DNA of 64,000 bases from Lachnospiraceae bacterium UBA1683 (GCA_002320245.1 DCKD01000013.1:32593-96592), one strand, 5' to 3'. Positions 26,052 to 35,171 are shown, numbered from the stretch's first letter. A program made the numbers and translations. The notes: generated by a model not told the origin, from the letters alone.

Positions 26052-27440
26052 TTAAAAGTATCCGAATTCCGCGGGAAATTCATATGTCACTCCATTCCAC
26101 ACTTCTGCCGCATTTTGTATTTTCAGCTTTGTCACACATGAGTCCGCCCGAAAACCGGATAGTCCCTGCTCTTGTATCAGATTTTGTTCTACCCTGTCCA
26201 GCGTCCGCATTGTCAACTGTCCGTCCGATGCAATGAACAATAGAATCTGAAGGTACTGAATATATGTCAGCCCGCCCTCTTCATCCCTGCTTTCCTGCAC
26301 ATCTCCTGCGGTTCCCAGACGGAACAAAGAGGATAACTGCAATTGCCAGTTTTCATCATTCTTCATCATTGCCGCTCGTTTTCCGTCCAAAAGTGACCGT
26401 ATATCCAGCACGCTCTCTCCATAGCCCCAAAGTATCAGGAGCAATTGTTTCATCCCCTCCTCCAGTTCCGGCATCAGCAGCAATGTAGTAATGGTAAGTG
26501 CAAGTGCCGCTGCCTCTCCCTGTTTTTCTGAACTTGACATCAGATATGCATAATTCATTGCAAACCGAAAGGCAAGCAGGCGATCTGTAACCGCCTTCAG
26601 ATTTTCCTCATCAGATGACTTTCCGCACAGAATATATTCCAGTTCATAATCCAGATTTCTGTTTTCGGATTTTTTCCCCGTCACAGAACTGAAATAATCG
26701 ATAATATATTGCTCAAACAGCATTCTTTCCTCAATACCTTCCATTCCGGTCCTTGCCGGAAACGTTCCCCGTCCTGTATGCAGTGGCCGTTCCGACACCT
26801 GCTGGCTTTTCTGAATTGTTTTATTCGAAAGCTGAAACCCCTTCGGAAGAATAAGTGCCAGCCTCCCGGTTGCTTTTGCCTGTAGCAGACTCTCTGACTC
26901 CTCCGGAAGATATACTCCATTCTCTTCCAGTTTCGCGTCCAATCCCCCGGACACTTCTCCCCCTTCCATTTCCTGCTGTTCCCATGTTTCCGCCATTCCA
27001 GTCAGATTCTGTACCAACGAAATGCCACTTCGTTCCTCCATGAATGCCAGCACCTGCTCCCGGTATGCCTGTCCCTGATTATCTGTCAATAGCTGTATTC
27101 CTGAGATATCCTGCTCAATTCCCGCACTCCCATAACAGGCAAGACGGACCAAAAGCTGGTTCTCATCATATCTGCCAGACTGATATGAGGCATCAATTGC
27201 AAAAACTTCATAGGATTCCAATAACGTTTTCTCATATTCTCCAAACAGGGAAAACATTGCACGTTCCACATCCAAACGTTTCTGATTTTTTGTGGTTTGA
27301 ATAGATGCACTTTCTGTCAGTGCAAGAATGAATGAAATCAGTAATACAAAAATCAAACTGAGAAATGCCGTGACCTCCCCGGACACTGTAACCCACCCAG
27401 AAGAAAAGTACTCTCCAACTCTTGTCTTTTCCTCTTTCAT
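26052..27440 (-). CDS. DUF5702 protein of the Tad locus (TadG-like)
   Basis: The 462-residue protein has one N-terminal membrane helix (about 20-42, VTAFLSLIFVLLISFILAL) followed by a large outside part rich in charged helices and a second weak hydrophobic stretch (EAAALALTITTLLLMPEL). This matches DUF5702 proteins, regular members of Gram-positive Tad loci and thought to be pilus-associated. The start codon overlaps the flp1 stop (TGATG), so the two are translationally coupled. Its end is followed by repeat arms and a 260-base gap. Confidence 0.75.
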   Translation of the reverse strand: MKEEKTRVGEYFSSGWVTVSGEVTAFLSLIFVLLISFILALTESASIQTTKNQKRLDVERAMFSLFGEYEKTLLESYEVFAIDASYQSGRYDENQLLVRLACYGSAGIEQDISGIQLLTDNQGQAYREQVLAFMEERSGISLVQNLTGMAETWEQQEMEGGEVSGGLDAKLEENGVYLPEESESLLQAKATGRLALILPKGFQLSNKTIQKSQQVSERPLHTGRGTFPARTGMEGIEERMLFEQYIIDYFSSVTGKKSENRNLDYELEYILCGKSSDEENLKAVTDRLLAFRFAMNYAYLMSSSEKQGEAAALALTITTLLLMPELEEGMKQLLLILWGYGESVLDIRSLLDGKRAAMMKNDENWQLQLSSLFRLGTAGDVQESRDEEGGLTYIQYLQILLFIASDGQLTMRTLDRVEQNLIQEQGLSGFRADSCVTKLKIQNAAEVWNGVTYEFPAEFGYF

Positions 27441-27661
27441 CAAATTCCTGCACTTTCACTTGTTATCTTGTCAAAAATATTGTTCACAAGGCTGATTAGC
27501 TGGTTCTTGAATATCAGGACAAGTGCAATAATAACGACCAGAATTAACAGCAGCTCGATCACTGACATCCCGGATTCTTCCTGTAAAATAAAAACTGCCT
27601 TCTGGATTCTCCATTTTACCCTGTTCTTCATTCTGATGATTCTCTCTTTTACTTTTTTCAT
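27440..27661 (-). CDS. Flp1-like major pilin
   Basis: The 73-residue precursor has a basic leader and then QEESGMSVIELLLILVVIIA, a membrane helix preceded by the G-x-x-x-x-E pattern cut by prepilin peptidases. The remaining tail (KNQLISLVNNIFDKITSES) is a short amphipathic helix, as in Flp pilins. It should be the structural subunit of the pilus built by TadA, TadB and TadC. It overlaps the DUF5702 gene by one base. The start has AAAGGAG-like bases upstream in a T-rich plus strand. Confidence 0.82.
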   Translation of the reverse strand: MKKVKERIIRMKNRVKWRIQKAVFILQEESGMSVIELLLILVVIIALVLIFKNQLISLVNNIFDKITSESAGI

Positions 27662-27694
27662 ATTCTCTTTCTCCTATCTCTTTTCTATGCGATA

Positions 27695-27725
27695 CGTCTT
27701 TGCTATTTACCAGCCATCTGTTTTT
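27695..27725. repeat. Dispersed repeat family B, single arm
   Basis: CGTCTTTGCTATTTACCAGC and the following CATCTGTTTTT match the arm at 1032-1062 almost perfectly. It lies in the only gap between tadC and flp1. Confidence 0.7.
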
Positions 27726-27772
27726 CCTGTTGCACAATTGATTTCATTCCCGGTTCCGCCACGTATAATCTC

Positions 27773-29017
27773 CTATATCTGGATGGATAGGAATGCAGGA
27801 ACGACAATAATAATCAGTACAACTGCCAACATCAAAAACATCGGAATTAAAATTTTAGTCCCTGCCTCTTCCCCGAATCGCTTTGCCATACTCTTCCGCT
27901 CCTCAAAAGCATTGTCAGCCTCCTGCCTTAGCAGAACTGTCAGCCCCTTTGTCCCTTTTTTCAGATTCTGAGATAGCATCACTCCAAATCTGCGGTACAT
28001 CTGCAATCCGCACCGCTCTCCAAAACGTTCATAGCATTCCGACTCAGAAGTTCCGCCTTTCATTTCATGCATGGTATATGCCATCTCTTCATATACGGCT
28101 CTTTCCTTCTTCCGTTCTTCTTTTTCCCGCTCGTAATCCCCTACGATTTTCGCCCATGCATTTCCCGGTGTCATACCAGCTCCCAGAAACAAGGTAAACC
28201 TGCCGATGACCTGCGGATAGTCCATTGTAAGCTGCTGTTCCCGCTCCAGCTTATCCTTCTTTTCTTTTTGCCATTCTGACACATATACAAACACTGTAAG
28301 CACAACACCAAGCATCAGAATCCCAACAGCCCGGAAATTTTTTTCATAACTCCAGATGACATATTTTCCGGCTGCACCGGACGGCAGGATCATATTCTCA
28401 CTGCTGCCAGACTCCTCATCCAACCGTGCAAGTTCTGCATCCAGACTTTTCAGCATCTGTTGTTTTTGACTCTGCTTTGGAGGAAATAATCTGGCATGAA
28501 ATTGGTACTCCTCTTTCTGCCCTTCATAAGACAATACTGCTTTCAGCTCTATCAGCGTTCCCTCTTCCCCAATTTTGTCTGTCTTAAGTTTTCCCTGAGG
28601 ATTTATCACCTCATAATTATCCAGCTCCCAAGTCACCTGGATTCCCGTATCCGGAATCGACCTGACCAGTTTCAGGTCACTCCTGACTTCGTCCAGACTT
28701 TGATTGTCTCCAAGCACAAGCAGCTCCAACTGCTTTTCCGCCTTTTTAAATACACCCTGCAATTCTTCTTCCGTATACTTCTGCTCCTGAATCTCAACCG
28801 TGTACGGCTCATCTATATCCCCAATCCATACATGCAGTTCTTCATTCCGTTTTCCTTCCCCGTGCCCGTTTCTTTTTACATAACTGGCACCTTCCTCTGT
28901 CTTTGGAAGATTCTTAGAATTGTCTGCCAAAAATACAAGGATGGATACTGCACTTGCTGATAAAAATACCATTCCCATTCTTCCATATACGGAGCTCCAT
29001 TTTTCACTAAACTTCAA
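27773..29017 (-). CDS. tadC: TadC-like pilus assembly membrane protein
   Basis: The 414 residues end with a type II secretion F domain: helices at about 228-248 and 390-412 and the stretch GRFTLFLGAGMTPGNAWAKI. An N-terminal helix (about 14-32) is followed by a large predicted outside domain (about 50-215), which is longer than in classical TadC. With TadB it should form the inner-membrane platform of the pilus motor. It overlaps tadB by 11 bases, so expression is coupled. Confidence 0.82.
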   Translation of the reverse strand: MKFSEKWSSVYGRMGMVFLSASAVSILVFLADNSKNLPKTEEGASYVKRNGHGEGKRNEELHVWIGDIDEPYTVEIQEQKYTEEELQGVFKKAEKQLELLVLGDNQSLDEVRSDLKLVRSIPDTGIQVTWELDNYEVINPQGKLKTDKIGEEGTLIELKAVLSYEGQKEEYQFHARLFPPKQSQKQQMLKSLDAELARLDEESGSSENMILPSGAAGKYVIWSYEKNFRAVGILMLGVVLTVFVYVSEWQKEKKDKLEREQQLTMDYPQVIGRFTLFLGAGMTPGNAWAKIVGDYEREKEERKKERAVYEEMAYTMHEMKGGTSESECYERFGERCGLQMYRRFGVMLSQNLKKGTKGLTVLLRQEADNAFEERKSMAKRFGEEAGTKILIPMFLMLAVVLIIIVVPAFLSIQI

Positions 29018-29684
29018 TATGTATCATCTTCCTTCCCATCCAATATGCCACCGAGTACACGAACAGACATACGCTCATCATTATGGTTCCCGGCAGGCTT
29101 CCATACAGAACCGATAAGAACTCAGGAAATGCAAAGCGCATATAGAGCACCATTCCTAGTGGAATCACACACATCACCTGAAATTCCAGCCGTTTTGCAG
29201 CAAGCATAGTCTGTATTTCCCGTTCTGCGTCTATCTTTTCTCCAATCATCTGAATGGACGACTTTAAAATTGCAATGCTGTCTCCTCCCATTCGTTTCGC
29301 TGTTGTAAATACTGTTGCAAAGTCCTCTGTATCTTCCTGCTTCACCCGTCTTGCAAATTCCCATAAGACCTGTTCCGCCGTTCGGTTCATATCCAGCTTG
29401 TGTATCATCTGTTCAAACTCTGCCCGGATTCTGCTTTCCTCTTTAAACAGTGTCCGCAAGTCCTTTTCTGTTGAACGAATTGCATTTTCCACAGAATATC
29501 CTGCTTTCAATGACGATGCCATAATCTGCATTGCATCTCGGAACTGCACCCGGAATTCACCTTCTTTTTTGTCGCAGCACTCCTTCCTCCACTGCTGGAA
29601 GTACAGAACCCCAACCGGAATCAAAGCAATTGCAGCAACCCACGAATTATAAAACAAATATGCCAGCACTGCATCCAGCACCAT
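29007..29684 (-). CDS. tadB: TadB-like pilus assembly membrane protein
   Basis: The 225 residues contain a type II secretion F domain: an N-terminal helix pair (about 2-28), FRDAMQIMASSLKAGYSVENA, then TVFTTAKRMGGDSIAIL, and two C-terminal helices. It forms the membrane platform together with TadC. The ATG at 29684 has no clear ribosome site, and the reading frame upstream (FKEYAFAIARA) looks like genuine TadB sequence, so the true start may be an unusual codon inside the end of tadA. It overlaps tadC. Confidence 0.82.
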   Translation of the reverse strand: MVLDAVLAYLFYNSWVAAIALIPVGVLYFQQWRKECCDKKEGEFRVQFRDAMQIMASSLKAGYSVENAIRSTEKDLRTLFKEESRIRAEFEQMIHKLDMNRTAEQVLWEFARRVKQEDTEDFATVFTTAKRMGGDSIAILKSSIQMIGEKIDAEREIQTMLAAKRLEFQVMCVIPLGMVLYMRFAFPEFLSVLYGSLPGTIMMSVCLFVYSVAYWMGRKMIHIEV

Positions 29685-29712
29685 TGCCCGCGCAATTGCA
29701 AACGCATATTCT

Positions 29713-30927
29713 TTAAACTGTATATCCCGCTGCCAGCAGCTTGTCCCTATGCACCAGTTCCGCAGCCTTCACAAGTGTTCCCTGAACTTTTTCATCTTTC
29801 ATTCCCTCCTCCTGAAATTCGTATAATGTCTGTGTCTGAATCTGTCCGTTCTCATACCCAAGCACCTCCGTAATTTCCAGTACTTTTCTTGACTTATCCC
29901 GCAGTCTTCCAAGATGAATGATAATGTCCAGCGCCGAGGCAATCTGTCTCTGAATGGCGGCAAGTGGCAGGTCAATTCCCATCATCATCATTGTTTCAAG
30001 ACGGTGAAGCATATCTGTCGGGTTATTAGAATGTCCCGTAGACATTGAACCACTGTGTCCATTCAACATTGCGGAAGAAATCATATCTACTGTCTCTTCT
30101 CCACGGACTTCTCCGACGATAATCCGATCGGGGCGCATTCGAAGCGCAGATTTTATCAACTCCCGAATAGTCACTGCACCTTCCCCTTCCAGATTGGCAC
30201 CTCTTGCCTCAAGCCTTACAAGATTCGGCACATTTTTTATCTGTAGCTCCGCATTGTCTTCGATGGTAATAATCCGTTCATCTTTCGGTATATAATCGGA
30301 TAATGCATTTAAAAATGTTGTTTTTCCAGCGCCGGTTCCACCGCTGACAAAGATGTTATATTTTGCTTTGACCAGCATTTCCAGAAAATTGACCGCATCC
30401 TCCGTCACACTGTCCCATGCAATCAACTGCTCCATCGTCACTTTTTCTTTCGGAAATTTTCGTATTGTCATAATCGGTCCGTTCAGTGCGACCGGTTTTA
30501 ATACTACATTCACACGGGAACCATCCTCCAGCCTTGCATCTACAATCGGAGACAATTCATTGACATACCGGTTTGTACCAGACACAATCCTCTGAATCAC
30601 ATCTTCTAACTTTGCATCGGACATGAACTTTCGTTCCGAACGCGTTACTTTTCCGCGGCGTTCCACAAAGATGTCATCCTTCCCGTTAATCATAATTTCC
30701 GTAATGGATTCGTCCTCAACCAGTTCCTGCAACACATCCAGTTTCCGGAATGAATGAAACAACTGCTTACTCAGACGAATCTGTTCTTTCAACGGAAGGT
30801 ACTCCTCCTCCGACGCTTCAAGCAGAACAGAATGGATCAGCTCTGTCAGTTCTTCATCTTCCATATCCCGAGTCAAATCCAGCCGCTCCATCACACGGTC
30901 ATATAATTGTTCTTCCAATATCCCCAA
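29713..30927 (-). CDS. tadA: Pilus assembly ATPase TadA/CpaF
   Basis: This hexameric secretion ATPase drives pilin assembly. The 404 residues carry Walker A GGTGAGKT (196-203), the Asp-box-like IITIEDNAEL, Walker B RMRPDRIIVGEVRG and the His-box HSGSMSTGHSN. The N-terminal part has the CpaF-type VEDESITEIMINGKDDIFVE, given here in pieces of the same region. TTG at 30927 is used, 9 bases after the tadZ stop. The ribosome site is weak, so coupling to tadZ is likely. Confidence 0.93.
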   Translation of the reverse strand: MGILEEQLYDRVMERLDLTRDMEDEELTELIHSVLLEASEEEYLPLKEQIRLSKQLFHSFRKLDVLQELVEDESITEIMINGKDDIFVERRGKVTRSERKFMSDAKLEDVIQRIVSGTNRYVNELSPIVDARLEDGSRVNVVLKPVALNGPIMTIRKFPKEKVTMEQLIAWDSVTEDAVNFLEMLVKAKYNIFVSGGTGAGKTTFLNALSDYIPKDERIITIEDNAELQIKNVPNLVRLEARGANLEGEGAVTIRELIKSALRMRPDRIIVGEVRGEETVDMISSAMLNGHSGSMSTGHSNNPTDMLHRLETMMMMGIDLPLAAIQRQIASALDIIIHLGRLRDKSRKVLEITEVLGYENGQIQTQTLYEFQEEGMKDEKVQGTLVKAAELVHRDKLLAAGYTV

Positions 30928-30936
30928 TCTGCTCTT

Positions 30937-31854
30937 TTACCTCATTTTTTTCTGAATTGTCTTCTCCAACACACTGTCCATCCCTGTCTTCCGCAGATTC
31001 TCCGTATATTCTGCCAGTTTCGCCATCGCTATCCTGTCCTCGATATACGGAGTATAAACCGTATTACATATCTCCAGAATTTGAAACAGACCATCCACAC
31101 TGTCTCCCAGGTCAAGAATGACTGCCTCATAAATACACTCATTCAGAATCTGCCGAAACAGTTGTATCCATTCCTCACACTGCACGGTCTGCATATCCTG
31201 CATATATGGCATCGGACGGATATAATCCAACTTGTCATATTGCGCAGCCATCATACTGATACGCATTCCCAGATTCCCTTTTTCCTGCCGGACATAATAA
31301 ATTAAATCCGCGAGATTCTGTCCCATCTTCTCCTTACTTCCCTCCCGAAAATAGTATGTGAATCCTGCATACTCCTCCAGATTCAAATACAACACCGGTT
31401 TTCTGGCTGCCAGTTTTTTTCCCATATTCAGTGCAAATCTTGTCTTCCCTATCCGGTGTATCGGAGAATACACGCCAATCAGTTCTCCGTCCGTCTTTAC
31501 CATCGTTTTGGTTTGCGGGCCTTTCTTTTCTTTCATCGATTCGAGAATCTGTGTCCAGATGCCATCCGCACTTTGATAACGGTATATCCCGGTTTCCTCC
31601 TCTCCTAAAGACTCCTGTTCATCTTTTACAAGCACAAATCGTTCCCTTGCCGGAATCCGTTCCCTCTGCTTTTGGGGATACTCCTCCCCAATCAAAAGTA
31701 AATGGATTTTCTTCTGCTGTGCAAAATGTCTGATTTCCTCCAGTGTATGAAACAGATAAAGCTGTATCCCCGGTTCTTTGCGGCTGAACATTTGTAAAAG
31801 ATTCCTTGCGTATTGCTGCTGCCGGTCACAAATCACTAAATTTTTTGCATACAA
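30937..31854 (-). CDS. tadZ: TadZ/CpaE-like ATPase
   Basis: TadZ proteins place the pilus machine in the cell. The 305 residues have a receiver-like N-terminal domain (LVICDRQQQYARNLL, then IHLLLIGEE) without a clear phosphate-accepting Asp. A ParA/MinD-type ATPase domain follows, with the loop SPIHRIGKTRFALNMG near residue 132-147. That loop is a deviant Walker A lacking the usual glycine-rich run. The switch region is AVILDLGDSVDG. The start is TTG at 31854 with AGGAGGGG six bases upstream; a GTG ten codons earlier has no ribosome site. It is the first gene of the Tad operon. Confidence 0.82.
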   Translation of the reverse strand: MYAKNLVICDRQQQYARNLLQMFSRKEPGIQLYLFHTLEEIRHFAQQKKIHLLLIGEEYPQKQRERIPARERFVLVKDEQESLGEEETGIYRYQSADGIWTQILESMKEKKGPQTKTMVKTDGELIGVYSPIHRIGKTRFALNMGKKLAARKPVLYLNLEEYAGFTYYFREGSKEKMGQNLADLIYYVRQEKGNLGMRISMMAAQYDKLDYIRPMPYMQDMQTVQCEEWIQLFRQILNECIYEAVILDLGDSVDGLFQILEICNTVYTPYIEDRIAMAKLAEYTENLRKTGMDSVLEKTIQKKMR

Positions 31855-31915
31855 TCTACCCCTCCTGTTCTTTTGATACTCCACAGATAACGTTCTCTGT
31901 AACTTAACTTGTCCT

Positions 31916-31984
31916 TCAAATCTGAAACACTGCTGCGATTATGCAGCTTGAAAAAATAATGAAAATTGAATTAAAAATACTCAT
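31916..31984 (-). CDS. Possible 22-residue hydrophobic leader peptide
   Basis: In the Tad leader between the promoter and tadZ a small frame starts ATG at 31984 and encodes MSIFNSIFIIFSSCIIAAVF plus two residues. It is wholly hydrophobic. The ribosome site is weak (GGATTGG touching the ATG). It may be a real micro-peptide or chance. Confidence 0.25.
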   Translation of the reverse strand: MSIFNSIFIIFSSCIIAAVFQI

Positions 31985-32059
31985 CCAATCCCAAGATACA
32001 TCCCGTATCCGACTGATTCGGGACGAAACAGCAGATGTGATAACTACTGTGTGAATCGT

Positions 32060-32088
32060 ATTATAAACGCGTAATTTCAATTTGTCCA
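32060..32088 (-). promoter_or_regulatory. Sigma-A promoter of the Tad operon
   Basis: Minus strand TGGACA (32088-32083), a 17-base spacer and TATAAT (32065-32060). The leader to tadZ would be about 200 bases. It lies between bofA and tadZ. Confidence 0.7.
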
Positions 32089-32124
32089 TATGGATTTTTG
32101 ATTTTTTGACTTTTTGTGAAATAC

Positions 32125-32334
32125 TCACAAGTTTTTGAAGATTAAAATACCGTACAGCAGGCAAACCCCAGGAATACCGAGGGTTCCACTTGTCAAAAAT
32201 GAGAAGGCATTCATACCGACATTTAATGAAGTATCGCTTGGGAGAACGTACTGGTTGATGAAAAAAATAAGCCCCATTCCCAGAATGGAACGAATCAGAA
32301 AACGAATTAAAAAAGATGCCAGCTTGTGTTCCAT
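32125..32334 (-). CDS. bofA: Pro-sigma-K processing inhibitor BofA-like protein
   Basis: The 69-residue membrane protein has the BofA pattern: LASFLIRFLIRSILGMGLIF, then FINQYVLP, NVGMNAFSFLTSG and the ending GIPGVCLLYGILIFKNL. In endospore formers BofA holds the SpoIVFB protease inactive at the forespore membrane. Two helices are predicted. GGAGG lies seven bases before the ATG at 32334; an ATG two codons earlier is too close to it. It follows comEB after 85 bases. Confidence 0.85.
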   Translation of the reverse strand: MEHKLASFLIRFLIRSILGMGLIFFINQYVLPSDTSLNVGMNAFSFLTSGTLGIPGVCLLYGILIFKNL

Positions 32335-32419
32335 ATCCATACCTCCGTCTTTTTCCCGCTGCCTTTGAGCAGTCTTCCACTGAGATATTTATATGTTGCT
32401 GACATCTTATTTATGCAAA

Positions 32420-32908
32420 TTACAGTTGAATCTTAATCTCCCTGTCCGTCCGGTGATATTGATGGAAATGAACCCCTGCAGCCGTCATCATTCGCTTGGA
32501 AGCAATTACACTGGGCGTGTCCGCGTATTTATCGCAGTCATAAATCACTTCCCTGATACCCGACTGAATGATTGCCTTCGCACATTCGTTGCAGGGAAAC
32601 AAAGATACATACATTCTCGCTCCCGCAAGGCTGGAACCGTCATAGTTCAGAATTGCATTCAACTCACTGTGCGTAGAATATACATACTTTGTCTCCAATG
32701 GATCATCTCCATCTCTCGTCCATGGAAAATCATCATCCGAGCAGCCTCTCGGCAGTCCGTTATATCCCATCGACAAAATTTTATTGTCCGGACTTACGAT
32801 GCAGCATCCAACTTGTGTACTCGGATCCTTTGAGCGCATCCCTGACAGCATAGCTACTCCCATAAAATATTCATCCCATGACAGATAATCATTTCTTTTG
32901 TCCGACAT
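32420..32908 (-). CDS. comEB: dCMP deaminase (ComEB-like)
   Basis: It deaminates dCMP to dUMP, feeding thymidylate synthesis. The 162 residues have the zinc deaminase motifs HSELNAIL and PCNECAKAIIQSG and the nucleotide-binding NGLPRGC. Length is typical. GGAGAG precedes the ATG. It lies 39 bases after upp on the same strand, so pyrimidine salvage genes are grouped. Confidence 0.93.
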   Translation of the reverse strand: MSDKRNDYLSWDEYFMGVAMLSGMRSKDPSTQVGCCIVSPDNKILSMGYNGLPRGCSDDDFPWTRDGDDPLETKYVYSTHSELNAILNYDGSSLAGARMYVSLFPCNECAKAIIQSGIREVIYDCDKYADTPSVIASKRMMTAAGVHFHQYHRTDREIKIQL

Positions 32909-32947
32909 ATGTTTCTCTCCTTCTGCCTGTTTTGCATTCTGAAAACC

Positions 32948-33577
32948 TTATTTTGTTCCGAAAATACGGTCTCCCGCATCCCCCAATCCCGGAACAATAT
33001 ATGCATTTTCATTCAAATGCACATCCAGCGCACCGATATAAAGCGGTACATCCGGATGTGCCTGTGTCATTCGTTCCACACCTTCCGGTGCTGCAATAAT
33101 GCAAAGAAAGCGGATATTCTTTACCCCTTTGTCTTTCAGCATTTGAATTGCCGCAACAGCAGACCCCCCGGTTGCAAGCATCGGGTCTACAACAAATACT
33201 TCCCGCTCCCCGCAGTCTTCCGGCAGTTTACAATAGTATTCTATCGGCTCGTGTGTCTCCGGATCACGGTACAATCCGATATGCCCGACCTTCGCAGCCG
33301 GAATCAGTGAAAGAATTCCATCCACCATTCCTAATCCTGCACGCAGAATAGGAATCAAAGCCAGTTTCTTTCCACTCAGCATCTTTCCTGTTGTCTCACA
33401 AATCGGAGTTTTGATTTTTACGTCCTCCAGTTTCAAATCGCGTGTTGCCTCATAACACATCAGACCGGCAATTTCACTGACAATCTTACGAAACTCGGTT
33501 GTCCCGACCCCCTCCTGTCTGATGTAAGTAATCTTATGCTGAATCAGCGGATGATCCATCACTCGTACCTCTGCCAT
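32948..33577 (-). CDS. upp: Uracil phosphoribosyltransferase
   Basis: It makes UMP from uracil and PRPP. The 209 residues show the PRPP motif VFVVDPMLATGGSAVAAI and the C-terminal uracil site GLGDAGDRIFGTK. The start MAEVRVMDHPLIQHKITY is typical of the family. AGGAGG precedes the ATG. It sits between the Sua5 fusion gene and comEB, all on the minus strand, an order familiar in Firmicutes. Confidence 0.97.
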   Translation of the reverse strand: MAEVRVMDHPLIQHKITYIRQEGVGTTEFRKIVSEIAGLMCYEATRDLKLEDVKIKTPICETTGKMLSGKKLALIPILRAGLGMVDGILSLIPAAKVGHIGLYRDPETHEPIEYYCKLPEDCGEREVFVVDPMLATGGSAVAAIQMLKDKGVKNIRFLCIIAAPEGVERMTQAHPDVPLYIGALDVHLNENAYIVPGLGDAGDRIFGTK

Positions 33578-33632
33578 TTTCTTTTTCCTCCTTTTGGGAT
33601 TTTTGCCCCTTCGTCATTTTGTACCTATCGCT

Positions 33633-35171
33633 TTAAATCTCTGTTTTCCCTGAATCCACTTCCTCCGAATTCAAAATATCCGTCAACTTATCAATTGCTT
33701 CTGAAAGCTTTTCAAGACATTCACCGTAGATATTTAACGGCTGTCCATATGGATTTATTATCTCCTCTTCATCTCCGACAAATTCACTCAAGGTATAAAT
33801 GTTCCATTCTTTTCCATACTCGTCCGTCAGCTTTTGTTTCTGACTTTCATTCATTGTCAAAACGAGAATATCTTCCGCAATATCATCCTCGGAAAACGCA
33901 GTCGCTACATGGTTTTCCATTGTCATGTGAGCACTCTTCATAATTGCTTCCGCCTTCTGGTTCGCCGGTTCCGGAAACAGTACAACCATTCCTCTGGAAT
34001 CAATTACATATTCCTGCCGCAGCTCCTTCTGCCGCAGCATCTCTGCCGCCATCGGGCCTCTGCACGTATCGGTCTCCCCAATAAAAATAATTCTTCTGTA
34101 CTTCTGCTGTTTCATAACCGCAGTTGCAGAAATCCATGTATGCCCCGCCGCTTTTTCCAGACGATTCATAATTGCTTTTCCGATTCCCTGCAATGCAAAA
34201 GACTCACTGTAAATCTCATCCACTTCATCAGCATCAAAGTCTCTAAGAATCCCGTACAGATTCCGGGCAATCGTCTCTTCGTTCTCACGGCTTCCAATAT
34301 TCTTAATGATTCCATTCGTATAATACTGCAACGTTTCATTTGTTGCAATAATCCCGATTCGTTTTCCTTTTTTTACCGCATCATATGCCAACTGACGAAT
34401 CGCAAGAACTTCCTCCCGGATATTGCCTTCCACAATCATCAGTTTCGCCTTTGGCGCATAATGACGGTATTTCATTCCCGGCGCTTTCGGAGCTTTATTA
34501 CTCTCATTTCCCAAAATTGTCTCATCAACACCGACATGACCGATTACCTCCTCCAGCATATCCGTTGTAATTGCACCCGGGCGCAAAATCATCGGTGGCT
34601 GCACTGTCATGTCGAGAATGGTTGATTCCAAACCGATATCTACACTTCCTCCGTCCAGAATCATATCAATCTTCCCGTCCAAATCTTCCTTTACATGTTC
34701 CGCTGTTGTCGGGCTCGGCCTTCCGGATGTGTTCGCACTTGGAGCAGACACAAACCCCCCTGCTGCCAAAATCAACGCCCTTGCAATCAAATCACTCGGC
34801 ATACGGACAGCAACCGTATCTAATCCTCCGGTTGTACCATATGGGACAATCTCCGTTTTCTCAAAAATCATAGTCAACGGTCCCGGCCAAAATTTATAGG
34901 CAAGCTTTTCAACTTCCCATGGAATATTCTTTGCAACCTTCCCCAAATCCTTCAGATCAGCAATGTGCACAATCAACGGATTGTCTGACGGTCTTCCCTT
35001 CGCTGCATAAGTCTTCTTCGCTGCCTCCTCGTCCAGCGCATTAGCCCCCAAACCGTAAACAGTCTCTGTCGGGAATGCCACAAGGCCACCCTGCTTCAGA
35101 ATTTCTCCCGCCTCCTGTATCATTTGCATATCCATATTATTTTTATCAATTTTTCTAAATTTTGTTTCCAT
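33633..35171 (-). CDS. Threonylcarbamoyl-AMP synthase (Sua5) fused to an inactive-looking low-molecular-weight phosphatase domain
   Basis: Residues 1-345 form Sua5, which makes threonylcarbamoyl-AMP for the t6A modification of tRNA. Motifs are GGLVAFPTETVYGLGANA, AAKGRPSDNPL, SAPSANTSGRPSPT and the Sua5 linker APGMKYRHYAPKA. Residues about 355-505 resemble low-molecular-weight tyrosine phosphatases, but the P-loop reads GETDTCRGP (365-373) where CxGNxCRSP is expected, so the nucleophilic Cys is Gly. The general acid of DPYG is Asn (NPYG at 473). The domain is thus probably non-catalytic. The start METKFRK at 35171 fits the family; longer frames run into the upstream terminator. A TATAAT lies only 7 bases before this ATG. 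Confidence 0.9.
   Translation of the reverse strand: METKFRKIDKNNMDMQMIQEAGEILKQGGLVAFPTETVYGLGANALDEEAAKKTYAAKGRPSDNPLIVHIADLKDLGKVAKNIPWEVEKLAYKFWPGPLTMIFEKTEIVPYGTTGGLDTVAVRMPSDLIARALILAAGGFVSAPSANTSGRPSPTTAEHVKEDLDGKIDMILDGGSVDIGLESTILDMTVQPPMILRPGAITTDMLEEVIGHVGVDETILGNESNKAPKAPGMKYRHYAPKAKLMIVEGNIREEVLAIRQLAYDAVKKGKRIGIIATNETLQYYTNGIIKNIGSRENEETIARNLYGILRDFDADEVDEIYSESFALQGIGKAIMNRLEKAAGHTWISATAVMKQQKYRRIIFIGETDTCRGPMAAEMLRQKELRQEYVIDSRGMVVLFPEPANQKAEAIMKSAHMTMENHVATAFSEDDIAEDILVLTMNESQKQKLTDEYGKEWNIYTLSEFVGDEEEIINPYGQPLNIYGECLEKLSEAIDKLTDILNSEEVDSGKTEI

Noticed and set aside
31985..32380. Long minus-strand frame covering bofA and the Tad leader
   Set aside because: It is out of frame with the clear BofA protein and runs through the Tad promoter.
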